From NCBI RefSeq assembly GCF_016811995.1, contig NZ_CP069159.1:2790001-2854000 (forward strand): a DNA stretch of 64,000 nucleotides, in the 5' to 3' direction. The position numbers and the translations under genes are program-made. Each line of letters starts with the position of its first letter. Position 1 is the stretch's first letter. Under the pieces are notes generated by a model, which did not search any database, had not been told where the DNA came from, and was given only the letters and a program-made list of their open reading frames with translations. Below are positions 36,531 through 45,595 of the stretch, one piece after another. Source of the stretch: Citrobacter sp. R56. GTDB lineage: Bacteria > Pseudomonadota > Gammaproteobacteria > Enterobacterales > Enterobacteriaceae.

Positions 36531-38060
36531 TTGTCTCCGAATAAATATATCAGCGCCGTTATCATCATCATTGCCTGTACGACATCGATTTTTTTTGCCC
36601 TCTTCGCTCATGAATACCGTAGCCTTCAACGCTACATGGGATACATTGCTGAAAACGGAAAGTCTGCGTTATTCCATGAGGAGTTCATAAACCAGGATAT
36701 TGCATTTCGCCTATCGAGAGCATTTTCATCCACCGCATCTGCGTCAGTAAATGAAACGGATGAGATGGCTGACGTATACAAACATGTCGAATCAGTGAAC
36801 ACGATTTTCGGTTTAAATCTGGTGGGTAAAACCCTGCCCACTCTGGAGGGTACGCTACAAACGCACAATCCCTCGTGCGCACAATGGGGCCATGACGTCT
36901 CCGCGCTGCCCATCATTCAACATGCAAACACAATAATTTCGTCACGGTACAGTTTTTCGAACTACAACGGATATGTGTTCAAAAACATGCGGTATTATAT
37001 TGATCTTGCACATAATTATATTTACATCAATCAATTAGTTGATACCCGGCACTACAAATTCAGTAACTGGCTGGTTGCCGATGATGACAGCATCAATATT
37101 GTTCGTAGCGCCCACACCATCAATATTGACACCACGGCATTAAATGACTTAATGCAGGGTGAAAACATCGTTTCGCATATTTATCATGATGGTTTTACAA
37201 AGAAAAATATCATCAGCATGCTGACCCCTGTGTTCCGTCACAATATCGTGAAAGGAATATTAATTACCGATATCAACATTAATGATCTGGCAACCTCGTT
37301 CCATACCCTTGATCGCCCTCTGCTGTGGCAATTTTTATCGCTTTACGTCACTGATAATACCACCCGTGACAATATCATTTTCCATAGCCCGTATATTAAA
37401 ACGGCAGATGCCATTAATTATGAAGAGCCGATAACACAGTACTACACTCTGCATATTAAACTTGATGCGATTTATCTAATCATCAGCAATATGTGGTTAG
37501 TCGTACTTTATCTATTCAGTACCTGGCTGCTCTGCCGTTATGCTAAACAACAGTTTATACGTCATATGTCACTGTCTCATGACAATGTCACCGATGCGAT
37601 GACCGGTCTCTACAATCGCAAAATAATGAACGTCAATCTTGAGCAAAAAATCCGTACTCTGCTGCAGAAAAAAATCGCCATCACGGTCATTTCGATCGAC
37701 AGCGATGGGTTGAAAAAAATCAACGACACGCTGGGGCATCATATGGGCGACAAAGCCATTCAATCTCTGGGCATGGCGATAGCCCAATCAATTCGTAAAA
37801 GTGACTACGGTATACGACTGGGCGGAGACGAATTCAGCCTGATTTTGATCGATTATACGCTGGCGAAATCCTGGGATGTCATTGCCCGAATCCAGGAAAA
37901 CCTGACCACACTGGATGAAGAAAAACTCGTGGCCTTCTCCTATGGCTGTTATCAACTGCATTCTGATGACACGCTGGAAAGCGCACTGTTAAAAGCGGAC
38001 GATTTGCTGTATCAGCATAAACGGAATAAATACGGTATTCAGGAGCCGGGTAAGATCTGA
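36531..38060 (+). CDS. DgcJ-like membrane diguanylate cyclase
   Basis: 509 residues starting at TTG 36531. Membrane helices near 5-26 and 317-336 flank a periplasmic sensor domain. The GGDEF domain has GGDEF at 431-435, and an RxxD I-site is present as RKSD at 422-425, so product inhibition is likely. The whole protein resembles E. coli DgcJ (YeaJ): GLYNRKIM, DRPLLWQFL, KSDYGIRLGGDEF. It makes cyclic di-GMP from GTP. It sits at the left end of the accessory region, with converging ROK gene downstream. Confidence 0.92.
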   Translation: MSPNKYISAVIIIIACTTSIFFALFAHEYRSLQRYMGYIAENGKSALFHEEFINQDIAFRLSRAFSSTASASVNETDEMADVYKHVESVNTIFGLNLVGKTLPTLEGTLQTHNPSCAQWGHDVSALPIIQHANTIISSRYSFSNYNGYVFKNMRYYIDLAHNYIYINQLVDTRHYKFSNWLVADDDSINIVRSAHTINIDTTALNDLMQGENIVSHIYHDGFTKKNIISMLTPVFRHNIVKGILITDININDLATSFHTLDRPLLWQFLSLYVTDNTTRDNIIFHSPYIKTADAINYEEPITQYYTLHIKLDAIYLIISNMWLVVLYLFSTWLLCRYAKQQFIRHMSLSHDNVTDAMTGLYNRKIMNVNLEQKIRTLLQKKIAITVISIDSDGLKKINDTLGHHMGDKAIQSLGMAIAQSIRKSDYGIRLGGDEFSLILIDYTLAKSWDVIARIQENLTTLDEEKLVAFSYGCYQLHSDDTLESALLKADDLLYQHKRNKYGIQEPGKI

Positions 38061-38103
38061 GCGCGTCAACGTATCGCCAATATGGGGACATCAAAATCAC
38101 CCG

Positions 38104-38147
38104 CGTTGGCGTAAATCCTGTAGAACACATACAGGGCTGCGCCAACG
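38104..38147. terminator. Hairpin between converging dgc and ROK genes
   Basis: CGTTGGCG ... CGCCAACG with an inner CCTGT/ACAGG pairing forms a long interrupted stem between two converging genes. No long T run on either side. Confidence 0.55.
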
Positions 38148-38156
38148 TGGGAAATG

Positions 38157-39332
38157 CTACACTAACAGTTTTGCCAGACCTTGCTCTAGTACGGGTATCG
38201 CCGCACCGTACACGCCAAGATCACGGTTCACCTGACTGACCGATAACACCGGAATGGTCTGACCAAAGAAGTTGTTTTGCTGTTCAAAACCGTCACAGAA
38301 TGCGTGCCATATGCCCGCATTTTTTACGAAGGGACCGGAAACAACCAGTTTTTTAGGGAAAAAGACACGACAGACATTAGACGCGGCGGTGGTCATCTGA
38401 TCTACCGCTTGTCGCACCGCCGGATTATCAGACAACGCTCTGGATTCCAGCATAGTCGCAATATGCTCTTCATCATCCCCTGCCTGAAAACCATCGCCCA
38501 GAACCGCGCGTCCAATGGACCATAATGCAGCGACCGTTTCCAGACAGCCTTTTTGTCCACAGTGACAAAGGCCATTCTGTCCTGGAATATGCCAGTGTCC
38601 TATTTCACCGAAGGCATAACCGCCTTCAACAATGTTGTCCCCGGACTGGCCAAACGCAAAACCGACGCCGTATCCCCAGTGCAAAAGCAATGTGCTTTCA
38701 TTTTGCTGGAGGAGGTGGATCAGTAATTCGTTATCCAGTGTGCGCGACAGAGTGACTGAGTGTTCTTTATCCGGAAAAATATTTCTGATGTCCAGGTTAT
38801 GCATCCTGGGCCAGCGCGAAGTGTGGATCCAGCGGTGAGTCGTCCGATCAAATACACCGCCAAGCGAAAAAACAGTCCCGGCTAATTCAGCACCTGCCGG
38901 TAACTTCATCACGATACTGTTATAGAGATTCAGAAAAATTGCTTCCAGGGCCGCATTGTCGCTATCGGGTGAAGCCTCAACATGCTCATGCGCGATAATC
39001 TGCGCAGCCAGGTTGACCATAAAGGTATGCACCGACTGACTGATCACCTGAAAAACGATGGTCACCACTCTGTTGGCGTTAACACCCAGCGTCAGCGACG
39101 GTCGCCCTCGCCCAACATGTTCGCTGGGTTCTTCCGTTAACAGGCGAGCCTCCAGAAGTTCAGCCACATAATCAGAGATCGTGGTGGAACGAATTGACAG
39201 TCGTTTGGTGGCTTCGCTTCGGGTTTTCACCTCTCCCTTTAGTACCGCAAGGAAAACACGTTCTTTATCATTGAGTAAGGCGCGAGTGATCGGCAAATGG
39301 GTCAAAAAGTCTATTGTGGGTTTGTTATTCAT
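38157..39332 (-). CDS. ROK-family transcriptional regulator (NagC/Mlc type)
   Basis: 391 residues. An N-terminal winged helix (about 15-75, KTRSEATKRLSIRSTTISDY) precedes a ROK sugar-kinase-like domain. The zinc motif CHCGQKGCLE and GEIGHWHIPG are typical of NagC/Mlc. It lies 230 bases downstream of the nagA-like gene, and the likely ligand is an amino-sugar phosphate. A half-site like the one before the transporter gene (TTTTAAAACA) lies 6-16 bases upstream, suggesting autoregulation. Confidence 0.88.
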   Translation of the reverse strand: MNNKPTIDFLTHLPITRALLNDKERVFLAVLKGEVKTRSEATKRLSIRSTTISDYVAELLEARLLTEEPSEHVGRGRPSLTLGVNANRVVTIVFQVISQSVHTFMVNLAAQIIAHEHVEASPDSDNAALEAIFLNLYNSIVMKLPAGAELAGTVFSLGGVFDRTTHRWIHTSRWPRMHNLDIRNIFPDKEHSVTLSRTLDNELLIHLLQQNESTLLLHWGYGVGFAFGQSGDNIVEGGYAFGEIGHWHIPGQNGLCHCGQKGCLETVAALWSIGRAVLGDGFQAGDDEEHIATMLESRALSDNPAVRQAVDQMTTAASNVCRVFFPKKLVVSGPFVKNAGIWHAFCDGFEQQNNFFGQTIPVLSVSQVNRDLGVYGAAIPVLEQGLAKLLV

Positions 39333-39337
39333 GCTCT

Positions 39338-39348
39338 TTTTAAAACAT
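39338..39348 (-). promoter_or_regulatory. Possible operator upstream of the ROK gene
   Basis: TTTTAAAACA at 39338-39347 repeats ten bases of the 16-base palindrome at 42750-42765. This suggests one regulator for both promoters. Weak evidence because the motif is AT-rich. Confidence 0.4.
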
Positions 39349-39562
39349 TTCAGGTTCAGACCAGGACATTAGCAGTAATCCCTCATCGTGGTAATCACGA
39401 GGGGGGTTATGCCAGCAGAGCTACCCGACAAAGTATCCTGAAAGGTAGCGCATCAATCAACTCTGATTTGCTTTTACAGGAGAAGGAACAAACGGTTACA
39501 ACGTTGGGGAAACAGTTTAAATGCAGAGAGCTAGCATTGCAGGGGCATTGCTGCCCCTGTTT

Positions 39563-40591
39563 TTAGTTGTAGCGCCTACTGATGCCAGGCGCGATATGAC
39601 ACTCAATGACGGCATTGTTGTCATCCCAGACCACCCTGGATTCAGGGCGAATTTGCGAATGATGAACCATTGCCTTTTGCATAACCCTGCCCGGGTGGGC
39701 GCTTGCCATCTCCACGGCTTCGTCAAAACTGGCGATATTCCAGTACATCAAATTACGCACTGCCTGATCCAGGGTCAGACTGGATCCCGCCAGATTACTG
39801 GCACCCGGCTGGCGTACCGTACCATCGTCAGCAAGTTCCACCTTCACTCCGGCAAAAGAATACATCCCAGAGTTCTTGCAGGCTGCTGCACTCATCGCAT
39901 CCGTCACCAGAATTGAGCGGGTCAACGTTTTCGCGCGCAGAAGGTTTTTGAGCGCGAACGGGGGAATATGTAACCCATCAGCAATAAAGCAGGCATCCAG
40001 CGCATCACAACTCAGTTGCGCCTGTAATGTGTTATCCAGCTTAGGCAATGTCTGAGGAATGCCATTACCAAGATGTGTACACAAACTGAGCCCTGCCTCA
40101 ACAGCCTTCTGAAGTTGAGCATAGCCGACGCTGGAATGCCCGACCGCAACACATTTTCCCCTTTCCGTTAACGTCCGCACAAACGCGCTACTGGCATCAA
40201 ATTCGGGGGCGCAGGTGACCAACAGAATCGATCGTGAAAGTCCCTTTTCGATGTCATCAATCAGCCGAATATCCGGAGCAAGCATATCTTGTGGAGGATG
40301 ACACCCGGCATATCCCTCTGCCGGATTCAGGAAAGGTCCTTCCAGATGATATCCCGGGACCATCAACGCCCCGAGCTTACTCCCGGTCACGGCTTTATCC
40401 AGCGCCTGAAAGCGCCTGATAAGCACAGGGCCGGAAGCCGTAATCAGCGTTGGCAGACAGCAGGTCACGCCGGTTTTCAGCATGGCTTCCAGCGCAAAGT
40501 CCAGCATTTCGGCTTCAATGCTTTCATCATTGAAATCTACACCGGCAAACCCATTCACCTGTATATCAAACAAACCTGGAGTGACTTTCAT
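39563..40591 (-). CDS. NagA-like N-acetylhexosamine-6-phosphate deacetylase, short form
   Basis: 342 residues, about 40 fewer than E. coli NagA. It begins at TPGLFDIQVNG, lacking the N-terminal beta-sandwich strand. The metal and catalytic residues are kept: Q11/N13, E84 in HLEGPF, H152 in GHSSVGY, H173 in THLGNG and D231 in VTDAMS. It should hydrolyse an N-acetyl group from an amino-sugar 6-phosphate. Ten bases separate it from the deaminase gene. Confidence 0.88.
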   Translation of the reverse strand: MKVTPGLFDIQVNGFAGVDFNDESIEAEMLDFALEAMLKTGVTCCLPTLITASGPVLIRRFQALDKAVTGSKLGALMVPGYHLEGPFLNPAEGYAGCHPPQDMLAPDIRLIDDIEKGLSRSILLVTCAPEFDASSAFVRTLTERGKCVAVGHSSVGYAQLQKAVEAGLSLCTHLGNGIPQTLPKLDNTLQAQLSCDALDACFIADGLHIPPFALKNLLRAKTLTRSILVTDAMSAAACKNSGMYSFAGVKVELADDGTVRQPGASNLAGSSLTLDQAVRNLMYWNIASFDEAVEMASAHPGRVMQKAMVHHSQIRPESRVVWDDNNAVIECHIAPGISRRYN

Positions 40592-40601
40592 CTTTCATCC
40601 C

Positions 40602-41342
40602 TTACGGTCTGGTCATAAGCGAGGCGGATTCATTATCCAGAAATACCTCGCAGGCAGCATGACGTTGAACAATAGAGGCTGGAACAGTATTCACCACAGG
40701 GCCTTGCAGAGCATCTTTTACAGCCTGCGCTTTACGTGCATCCGGAATGCTCAGGATCAGCACCCTGGAGAGCATAATCTGATGGATGCTCATGGAGATA
40801 GCGTGTGACGGCACCTCCTCTAAGCAACTGAACCATTTTTCGCCCAACTGCTGGCGGCGACAGGCTTCGTCCAGTTCAACCTTCAGATAAGGTACCGTTG
40901 TTGTAAAATCTGCCGGTGGATCGTTGAAAGCCAGATGGCCGTTTTCACCGATCCCTGCAAAGCAAACGTCAATATCCTGCGCGCTAATCAATCGGTTCAA
41001 ACGAGCAAGCTCCAGGTCAATATTCTCAGCAGAGCCATCAACCCCCACAAACTGGTGCAATCCTGAAAGCTTTTCGACAACACGTTCGCGCAGATAACGC
41101 CGGAAACTGGCCGGATGATCTTCGCCTAACCCAATATATTCATCCAGATGAAAAATCGTCACTCGCGACCAGTCAATATCCGCCTTGATGAGATTTTCCA
41201 GCATTTGAAACTGACTGGCTCCGGTCGCCAGAATAATGGCAATATGCGCTTTCTGAGCCAGTGCGTTTTGTATCGCAAGAATACCTGCTTCCGCTGCTTT
41301 TACACCCAAAATGTCTTTATTGTCTGAAATTATGATATTCAT
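40602..41342 (-). CDS. NagB-like glucosamine/galactosamine-6-phosphate deaminase
   Basis: 246 residues of the NagB/6PGL fold. Conserved sites are FHLDEYIG (D67) and GIGENGHLAFNDPP (130-143, H136). The protein is shorter and the acid pattern differs from E. coli NagB, so it may act on another amino-sugar phosphate. It is followed by the NagA-like gene 10 bases later and preceded by the transporter gene by 44 bases. Together they form a catabolic operon. Confidence 0.88.
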   Translation of the reverse strand: MNIIISDNKDILGVKAAEAGILAIQNALAQKAHIAIILATGASQFQMLENLIKADIDWSRVTIFHLDEYIGLGEDHPASFRRYLRERVVEKLSGLHQFVGVDGSAENIDLELARLNRLISAQDIDVCFAGIGENGHLAFNDPPADFTTTVPYLKVELDEACRRQQLGEKWFSCLEEVPSHAISMSIHQIMLSRVLILSIPDARKAQAVKDALQGPVVNTVPASIVQRHAACEVFLDNESASLMTRP

Positions 41343-41386
41343 GTTTACCTCATTGATTAATTTTTAATACTATCTCTGGACCTACA

Positions 41387-42724
41387 TTAATGATGTTCTT
41401 TTAATCCCTTCGCCATTTGCACCGCGACTAAGGTCAACAGGCTACAAAAGATCAGGTAATAGATCAGAAGGGTCGGCTCTCCATCACCAAAGGTGATGAG
41501 CGCAGCGGCAATAACCGGTGTGGAACCTGCAAAAATAACGCTGTTAAGTTCACGCGATAACGCGATGCCGGAATAGCGGTACTGAGTCGGGAAGAGATTC
41601 GCAAGAAATGCCCCCTGAGCTCCCGACGTTGCGCCGTGTCCAATACCGTAAGCGATACACATCCCGATGGTGGCCAGCACAATATCGCCGCTATTAAGAA
41701 ACCAGAACAGCGGGAAAGCAAAGGCACCAAGGAAAATAGCGCCAAACGAGAAGACAACCGTAGTGCCATATTTATCGGCCATTTTTCCCATGACCGGCGT
41801 CATGAGGGTATTTACCGTCACGGCAATCATCAGTGCCATTAGTCCTTCAGATTTCGCCATCCCTAAGGTATTCGTCAGATAACTGATACTGAAAACGCTG
41901 AGCAAGTACCCATTTGCCTGGTGGCCCGCCAGACTGAAGAAACCGCAAATAAGGCTTTTAGGACTGTTCATGATCAACGCTTTAATCGGGACGGCCTCGG
42001 TTTTCTTATTACTCTCGGCCTTCTCCATCGATTTTACGTATTCAGGCGTTTCATCCAGATGTTTACGGATATAAATAGCCACAATAAACAACACAATGGA
42101 GAACAGGAACGGAACACGCCATCCCCAGCTCATAAAGGCTTCATCCGGTAACTGGGTGACCAGGAAAAAAGCCAGCGATGAAAGAAGAATGGCCACGCCC
42201 GTGGAGGCATTGATCAGTGAAGTGTAAAACCCTCGCTGATTAGCAGGCACGTATTCGGCAACAAAGGTCTGAGCCCCCGCCAGTTCTGCGCCGGAACCAA
42301 ACCCTTGCATCAGGCGAATAACGACCAGGGCAATGGTCGCCCAGATACCGATGTGGTGATATGTCGGCAATAATCCCAATGCCAGTGTTGCAATCCCCAT
42401 TAATAATACGGCAAAAATCAGGGCGGGTTTACGCCCGTAACGATCACCAATATGCGCAATAATCACCCCTCCCAGGGGACGAGAAACAAAGCCAACCGCA
42501 AAGGTTAAAAAAGCGGCCAGCGTTGCAATGGTAGGAGAGAGATTGGGAAAATAGAGTTTATTGATGACCAGCCCCGCAGCGGCGCCGTATAGCGAATAGT
42601 CGTACCATTCAATAACGGTGCCGGAGATGCTGGCAAACATGACTTTGCGAATCGTTTTTTTACTGGCCCCCTGCTCTGCAGGGATATCCAGTATGCTACC
42701 TCGGTCTAAATTTGCTTCACTCAT
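41387..42724 (-). CDS. MHS-type MFS transporter
   Basis: 445 residues with 12 membrane helices. The pattern FVSRPLGGVIIAHIGDRYGRKPAL (split by loop) and GAELAGAQTFVAEY are typical of the metabolite:H+ symporter family that includes ShiA and ProP. In this operon it probably imports the substrate of the two amino-sugar enzymes, but phosphorylated intermediates would then need a kinase or PTS, which is not in the window. Confidence 0.9.
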   Translation of the reverse strand: MSEANLDRGSILDIPAEQGASKKTIRKVMFASISGTVIEWYDYSLYGAAAGLVINKLYFPNLSPTIATLAAFLTFAVGFVSRPLGGVIIAHIGDRYGRKPALIFAVLLMGIATLALGLLPTYHHIGIWATIALVVIRLMQGFGSGAELAGAQTFVAEYVPANQRGFYTSLINASTGVAILLSSLAFFLVTQLPDEAFMSWGWRVPFLFSIVLFIVAIYIRKHLDETPEYVKSMEKAESNKKTEAVPIKALIMNSPKSLICGFFSLAGHQANGYLLSVFSISYLTNTLGMAKSEGLMALMIAVTVNTLMTPVMGKMADKYGTTVVFSFGAIFLGAFAFPLFWFLNSGDIVLATIGMCIAYGIGHGATSGAQGAFLANLFPTQYRYSGIALSRELNSVIFAGSTPVIAAALITFGDGEPTLLIYYLIFCSLLTLVAVQMAKGLKEHH

Positions 42725-42749
42725 TGCTCCCCCTGAACTTCATTAAACA

Positions 42750-42765
42750 ATTGTTTTAAAACAAT
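42750..42765. promoter_or_regulatory. Palindromic operator candidate ATTGTTTTAAAACAAT
   Basis: Perfect 16-base palindrome 25 bases upstream of the transporter start codon; ACAATTGT overlaps its left end. Position suits a repressor site. The ROK regulator is the natural candidate. Confidence 0.6.
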
Positions 42766-42836
42766 AAAAAACATTGTCTGGTCTGGATAACAAGCGGACA
42801 TCAACCTCGCGTGCAATGACGGTATCACTACGGCAT

Positions 42837-42866
42837 CTATTTTTGAACGAGATCGTTCAAAAATAG
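42837..42866. promoter_or_regulatory. 30-base palindrome
   Basis: CTATTTTTGAACGA and TCGTTCAAAAATAG are perfect 14-base arms around a GA centre. No T tract follows in a plausible direction, so it is more likely an operator than a terminator. Confidence 0.65.
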
Positions 42867-42872
42867 AGTTGT

Positions 42873-42894
42873 AAATGTGACAGCTGTCATGACA
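42873..42894. promoter_or_regulatory. CRP-like site
   Basis: AAATGTGACAGCTGTCATGA fits the CRP consensus (TGTGA-N6-TCA) with one strong half and one weak half, and contains the perfect palindrome TGACAGCTGTCA. Centre is about 160 bases upstream of the transporter gene. Confidence 0.55.
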
Positions 42895-43030
42895 AACGGG
42901 ATTTATGAGTAAAAATGGGTCTGAAAGGACTGTCTGGTTCGACGTTGCCGGGAATGATATCCAGGTGACGGTTTCAATGGTGTGTCTGACGCGGGACTAG
43001 AATTTGTTGTGGTGACGGTACAAGCGATTA

Positions 43031-43055
43031 CCCCCGGCCTCACGCCGGGGGTTTT
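43031..43055. terminator. GC-rich hairpin after the Sel1 gene
   Basis: CCCCCGGC, loop CTCAC, GCCGGGGG with TTTT on the plus-strand side. Lies 16 bases past the stop of the leftward Sel1 gene. Confidence 0.6.
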
Positions 43056-43071
43056 AACCATTAAGACTGGG

Positions 43072-44484
43072 TTACATCTCTGATTGATCGCGGTGTTGTT
43101 CGAAATAGTTTCTCGCCTTATCGTCCGCGTCTTTAAAGGCGGCAGGCGTTAAATTCTGCTTTGCGCTCTCCATAGAAGCCCGCGCATCAGAATTTTCATT
43201 GGCGACGGCCACCGCAGACCAGATATAGGCTTGTGCATAATCCTGCTTCACCCCTTTCCCTTCCAGGTACATGCTTCCCAGCAGACCCTGAGCCCTTGCA
43301 TTCCCCTTCCTGGCGGCTTTATCAAACCACTCAATGGCTTTTTTATCGTCCTGGGCGACACCGTTACCGTCTAAGTACATCATCCCAAGATCCGTCTGAG
43401 AGCCCGTGTCTCCCTGCTCAGCGGCCTTGCTAAACCACTCCAGCGCTTTCTTATTGTCCTGAGCGGTTCCCTCTCCTTTTAAATACATTGAGCCGAGCAT
43501 GCCCTGCGCCAGCATATCGCCCTGGGGAGCGGCCTGGTTAAATAACGTAAACGCTTTCTGGTAATCCTGAGCCACACCGACGCCCTCGCCGATGTAATAC
43601 ATAACACCCAGCATGCTCTGGCCCAGTGCATCGCCGTGACTGGCGGCTTGCGTCAACAGCTCACGCGCTTTTTTATGATCCATACTAACGCCATCACCCT
43701 CAAAGTACTTTCTGCCGAGTAATGCCTGCGCCTTAGCATCTCCCTGCCCAGCCGCTTTACCCAATGCCTTGACGGTGTTGTAACCCTCTAACAGCGCTTT
43801 ATTGCTTTCAAGAAAATGCTTCGCATCGGGATTTCCTTGTTCAACCGCCCGGTGAAGCCACTCTATCGCAAGATAGTTTCCCCGTCCGGCTGCCTGACTA
43901 AGCCACTCAACCGCTTTCTTATTACCCTGTTCGGCGTCTTTGTTGAACCACTCAATGACCTTACCGTCATACCACCGTGCCCCCTCACCATCGAAGTACA
44001 TCAGGGCGAGGAAATAGCGCGCATCGGCATTGCCCTGTTCCGCAGCCTGGGTCAGCCATTCAACGGCTTTCTTGTCGTCCTGCTGTACGCTCTGACCTTC
44101 AAAGTACATGATACCAAGGTAGTACTGTGCATCGACCTTCCCCTGCTTAGCCGCTTTGCTAAACCACTCGGCCGCTTTCTTGTCATCCTTCTGCCCCTCC
44201 TTTCCCTCGTAATACATGAGCGCAAGAAGGTGCTGCGCATTAACGTTTCCCTGCTCTGCAGATTTGATTAGCCACTCGCGCCCTTTGCTGAGGTCCTGCG
44301 GCACCTCTTTTCCCTTTAAATAAACGGCCGCAAGAACGAACTGAGCCTCTGCATCCCCCGCCTCTGCACCTTGCTGTAAAACAGTCATAGGCTCTTTTTT
44401 CCACTCTTTTGCGTGTCCCTGCGATGCGCCAGCGCCCCATAATAAGCCGATGAAAGTTAAGGCGAAGAGAGGTCGAATGTTCAT
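43072..44484 (-). CDS. Exported Sel1-repeat protein
   Basis: 470 residues. A signal peptide (MNIRPLFALTFIGLLWGAGA) is followed by roughly eleven Sel1-like repeats of 36 residues, recognisable by A-x-G-x-x-x-A-Q-x-x-LG-x-x-Y. One repeat near residues 165-235 is disturbed. Such solenoids bind other proteins; several are immunity partners of type VI phospholipase effectors such as Pseudomonas PldB. It lies near a hydrolase gene on the same strand, which makes that role worth testing here. Confidence 0.88.
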   Translation of the reverse strand: MNIRPLFALTFIGLLWGAGASQGHAKEWKKEPMTVLQQGAEAGDAEAQFVLAAVYLKGKEVPQDLSKGREWLIKSAEQGNVNAQHLLALMYYEGKEGQKDDKKAAEWFSKAAKQGKVDAQYYLGIMYFEGQSVQQDDKKAVEWLTQAAEQGNADARYFLALMYFDGEGARWYDGKVIEWFNKDAEQGNKKAVEWLSQAAGRGNYLAIEWLHRAVEQGNPDAKHFLESNKALLEGYNTVKALGKAAGQGDAKAQALLGRKYFEGDGVSMDHKKARELLTQAASHGDALGQSMLGVMYYIGEGVGVAQDYQKAFTLFNQAAPQGDMLAQGMLGSMYLKGEGTAQDNKKALEWFSKAAEQGDTGSQTDLGMMYLDGNGVAQDDKKAIEWFDKAARKGNARAQGLLGSMYLEGKGVKQDYAQAYIWSAVAVANENSDARASMESAKQNLTPAAFKDADDKARNYFEQHRDQSEM

Positions 44485-44783
44485 ATAACGTAATCCTTGT
44501 TAAGAAAAATGCACATAATGGAGATGGCACACTAACAATCCAACCCGTTTGACCAACGGTTGTGATCTGTATCAGAACTATGAGTCGTCGACTTGATAAA
44601 ACGCGGAAAAAATGCCCTTAAAATTCAGGGAATTCAACTGAAGCGTATGGCATTTACTCAGCGGACGCCGCCGCAGGGAATGCAAACAGTGGGGGGAATC
44701 CAGCACAGACCAGAGATACGGTTAGCCGAAACGCCCCCATTAATGAATGGTAACGGGCACTGCCTGTTGAAATAAGTTGGGCA
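44485..44783. other. Gap between Sel1 and HEAT-like genes
   Basis: 299 bases. Nothing recognisable beyond a probable Sel1 promoter; no coding sequence is convincing. Confidence 0.5.
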
Positions 44784-45533
44784 TTACGCCGGATTAGGTC
44801 CAAGTCGGGACAATAGCACTGCCGCACGAGCTGCGGTGTTCGGACCGGCCCCTTTTGCCTGCTCAGCGAAAGCAATAACTTGCGCTCGATGTGTCTTAAG
44901 TGCGGAAGCGTTGAACTCAGAAAGCACAACGACGGCATTGAAGATACCGTTCTCATTGGAGGGATGGCTTTTAGCAAAGGATATGATCGCATCAACCGCT
45001 CCAGGATCGTTCCGCCAACCTTGAATGATTTGCTGTGCAGCCGTTATACGGGTACTGGCATCTGATGCGAACAGATCCTGAAGTAGTGTCTCTATTCGCT
45101 GGTCAATAGAGTTACGAGCGGCTTCCTGCACCGACTTATCCTTGTCTGTTTGTTCTATCGTGCGTGCCAACGCTGGGCCCTCTTCCGGGAGGGCAATTAT
45201 CACCGCTTGAACGGCTAACTGACGTTCCTGTGGGTTCACACTGGTCAACGATTTCATAAGGGTATTAATGAGATTCGCCTGTGAAACACGCACGCTCTCC
45301 CGAGCAAGCGCTCTATCGAGACCTGCGCGCTTTTCCTGGGATGCAATTTCTGCATCCTTGATTGCCTGACCGATGAAGTAACCGGCCAGGGCAATAGCAG
45401 CAGGGATAAGGATCGCCGCAAGCGATGTAATGCGGTCCCAAACATCCTTATCGGAAAAAGACACAGCATGTTTTCTGGGCTGAGATCGCGTCGTATGAGA
45501 AGCTGAAGAAACACGAGAAGAAGGAGCACTCAT
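44784..45533 (-). CDS. Single-pass membrane protein with HEAT-like helices
   Basis: 249 residues. A polar, Ser/Arg-rich N-terminus precedes one membrane helix (LAAILIPAAIALAGYFIGQAI, about 38-58). A helical C-terminal domain follows with repeated patterns, for example NPQERQLAVQAVIIALPEEG and DASTRITAAQQIIQGW, like HEAT/Armadillo repeats. No family recognised. AGGTTTTG precedes the start. It follows decayed sequence on the same strand. Confidence 0.75.
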   Translation of the reverse strand: MSAPSSRVSSASHTTRSQPRKHAVSFSDKDVWDRITSLAAILIPAAIALAGYFIGQAIKDAEIASQEKRAGLDRALARESVRVSQANLINTLMKSLTSVNPQERQLAVQAVIIALPEEGPALARTIEQTDKDKSVQEAARNSIDQRIETLLQDLFASDASTRITAAQQIIQGWRNDPGAVDAIISFAKSHPSNENGIFNAVVVLSEFNASALKTHRAQVIAFAEQAKGAGPNTAARAAVLLSRLGPNPA

Positions 45534-45595
45534 TCAAAACCTCCAGAAATTTATTCGCAACGCATCACGGATGGATCCAGAATGCACTCTCGGCA

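Larger units (their letters stand above)
42725..43071. promoter_or_regulatory. Promoter region of the amino-sugar operon
   Basis: About 350 bases without a gene. Starting from the transporter it holds a 16-base palindrome, a 30-base palindrome and a CRP-like site, each listed separately. The last 60 bases hold a hairpin that may terminate the Sel1 gene. Confidence 0.7.
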
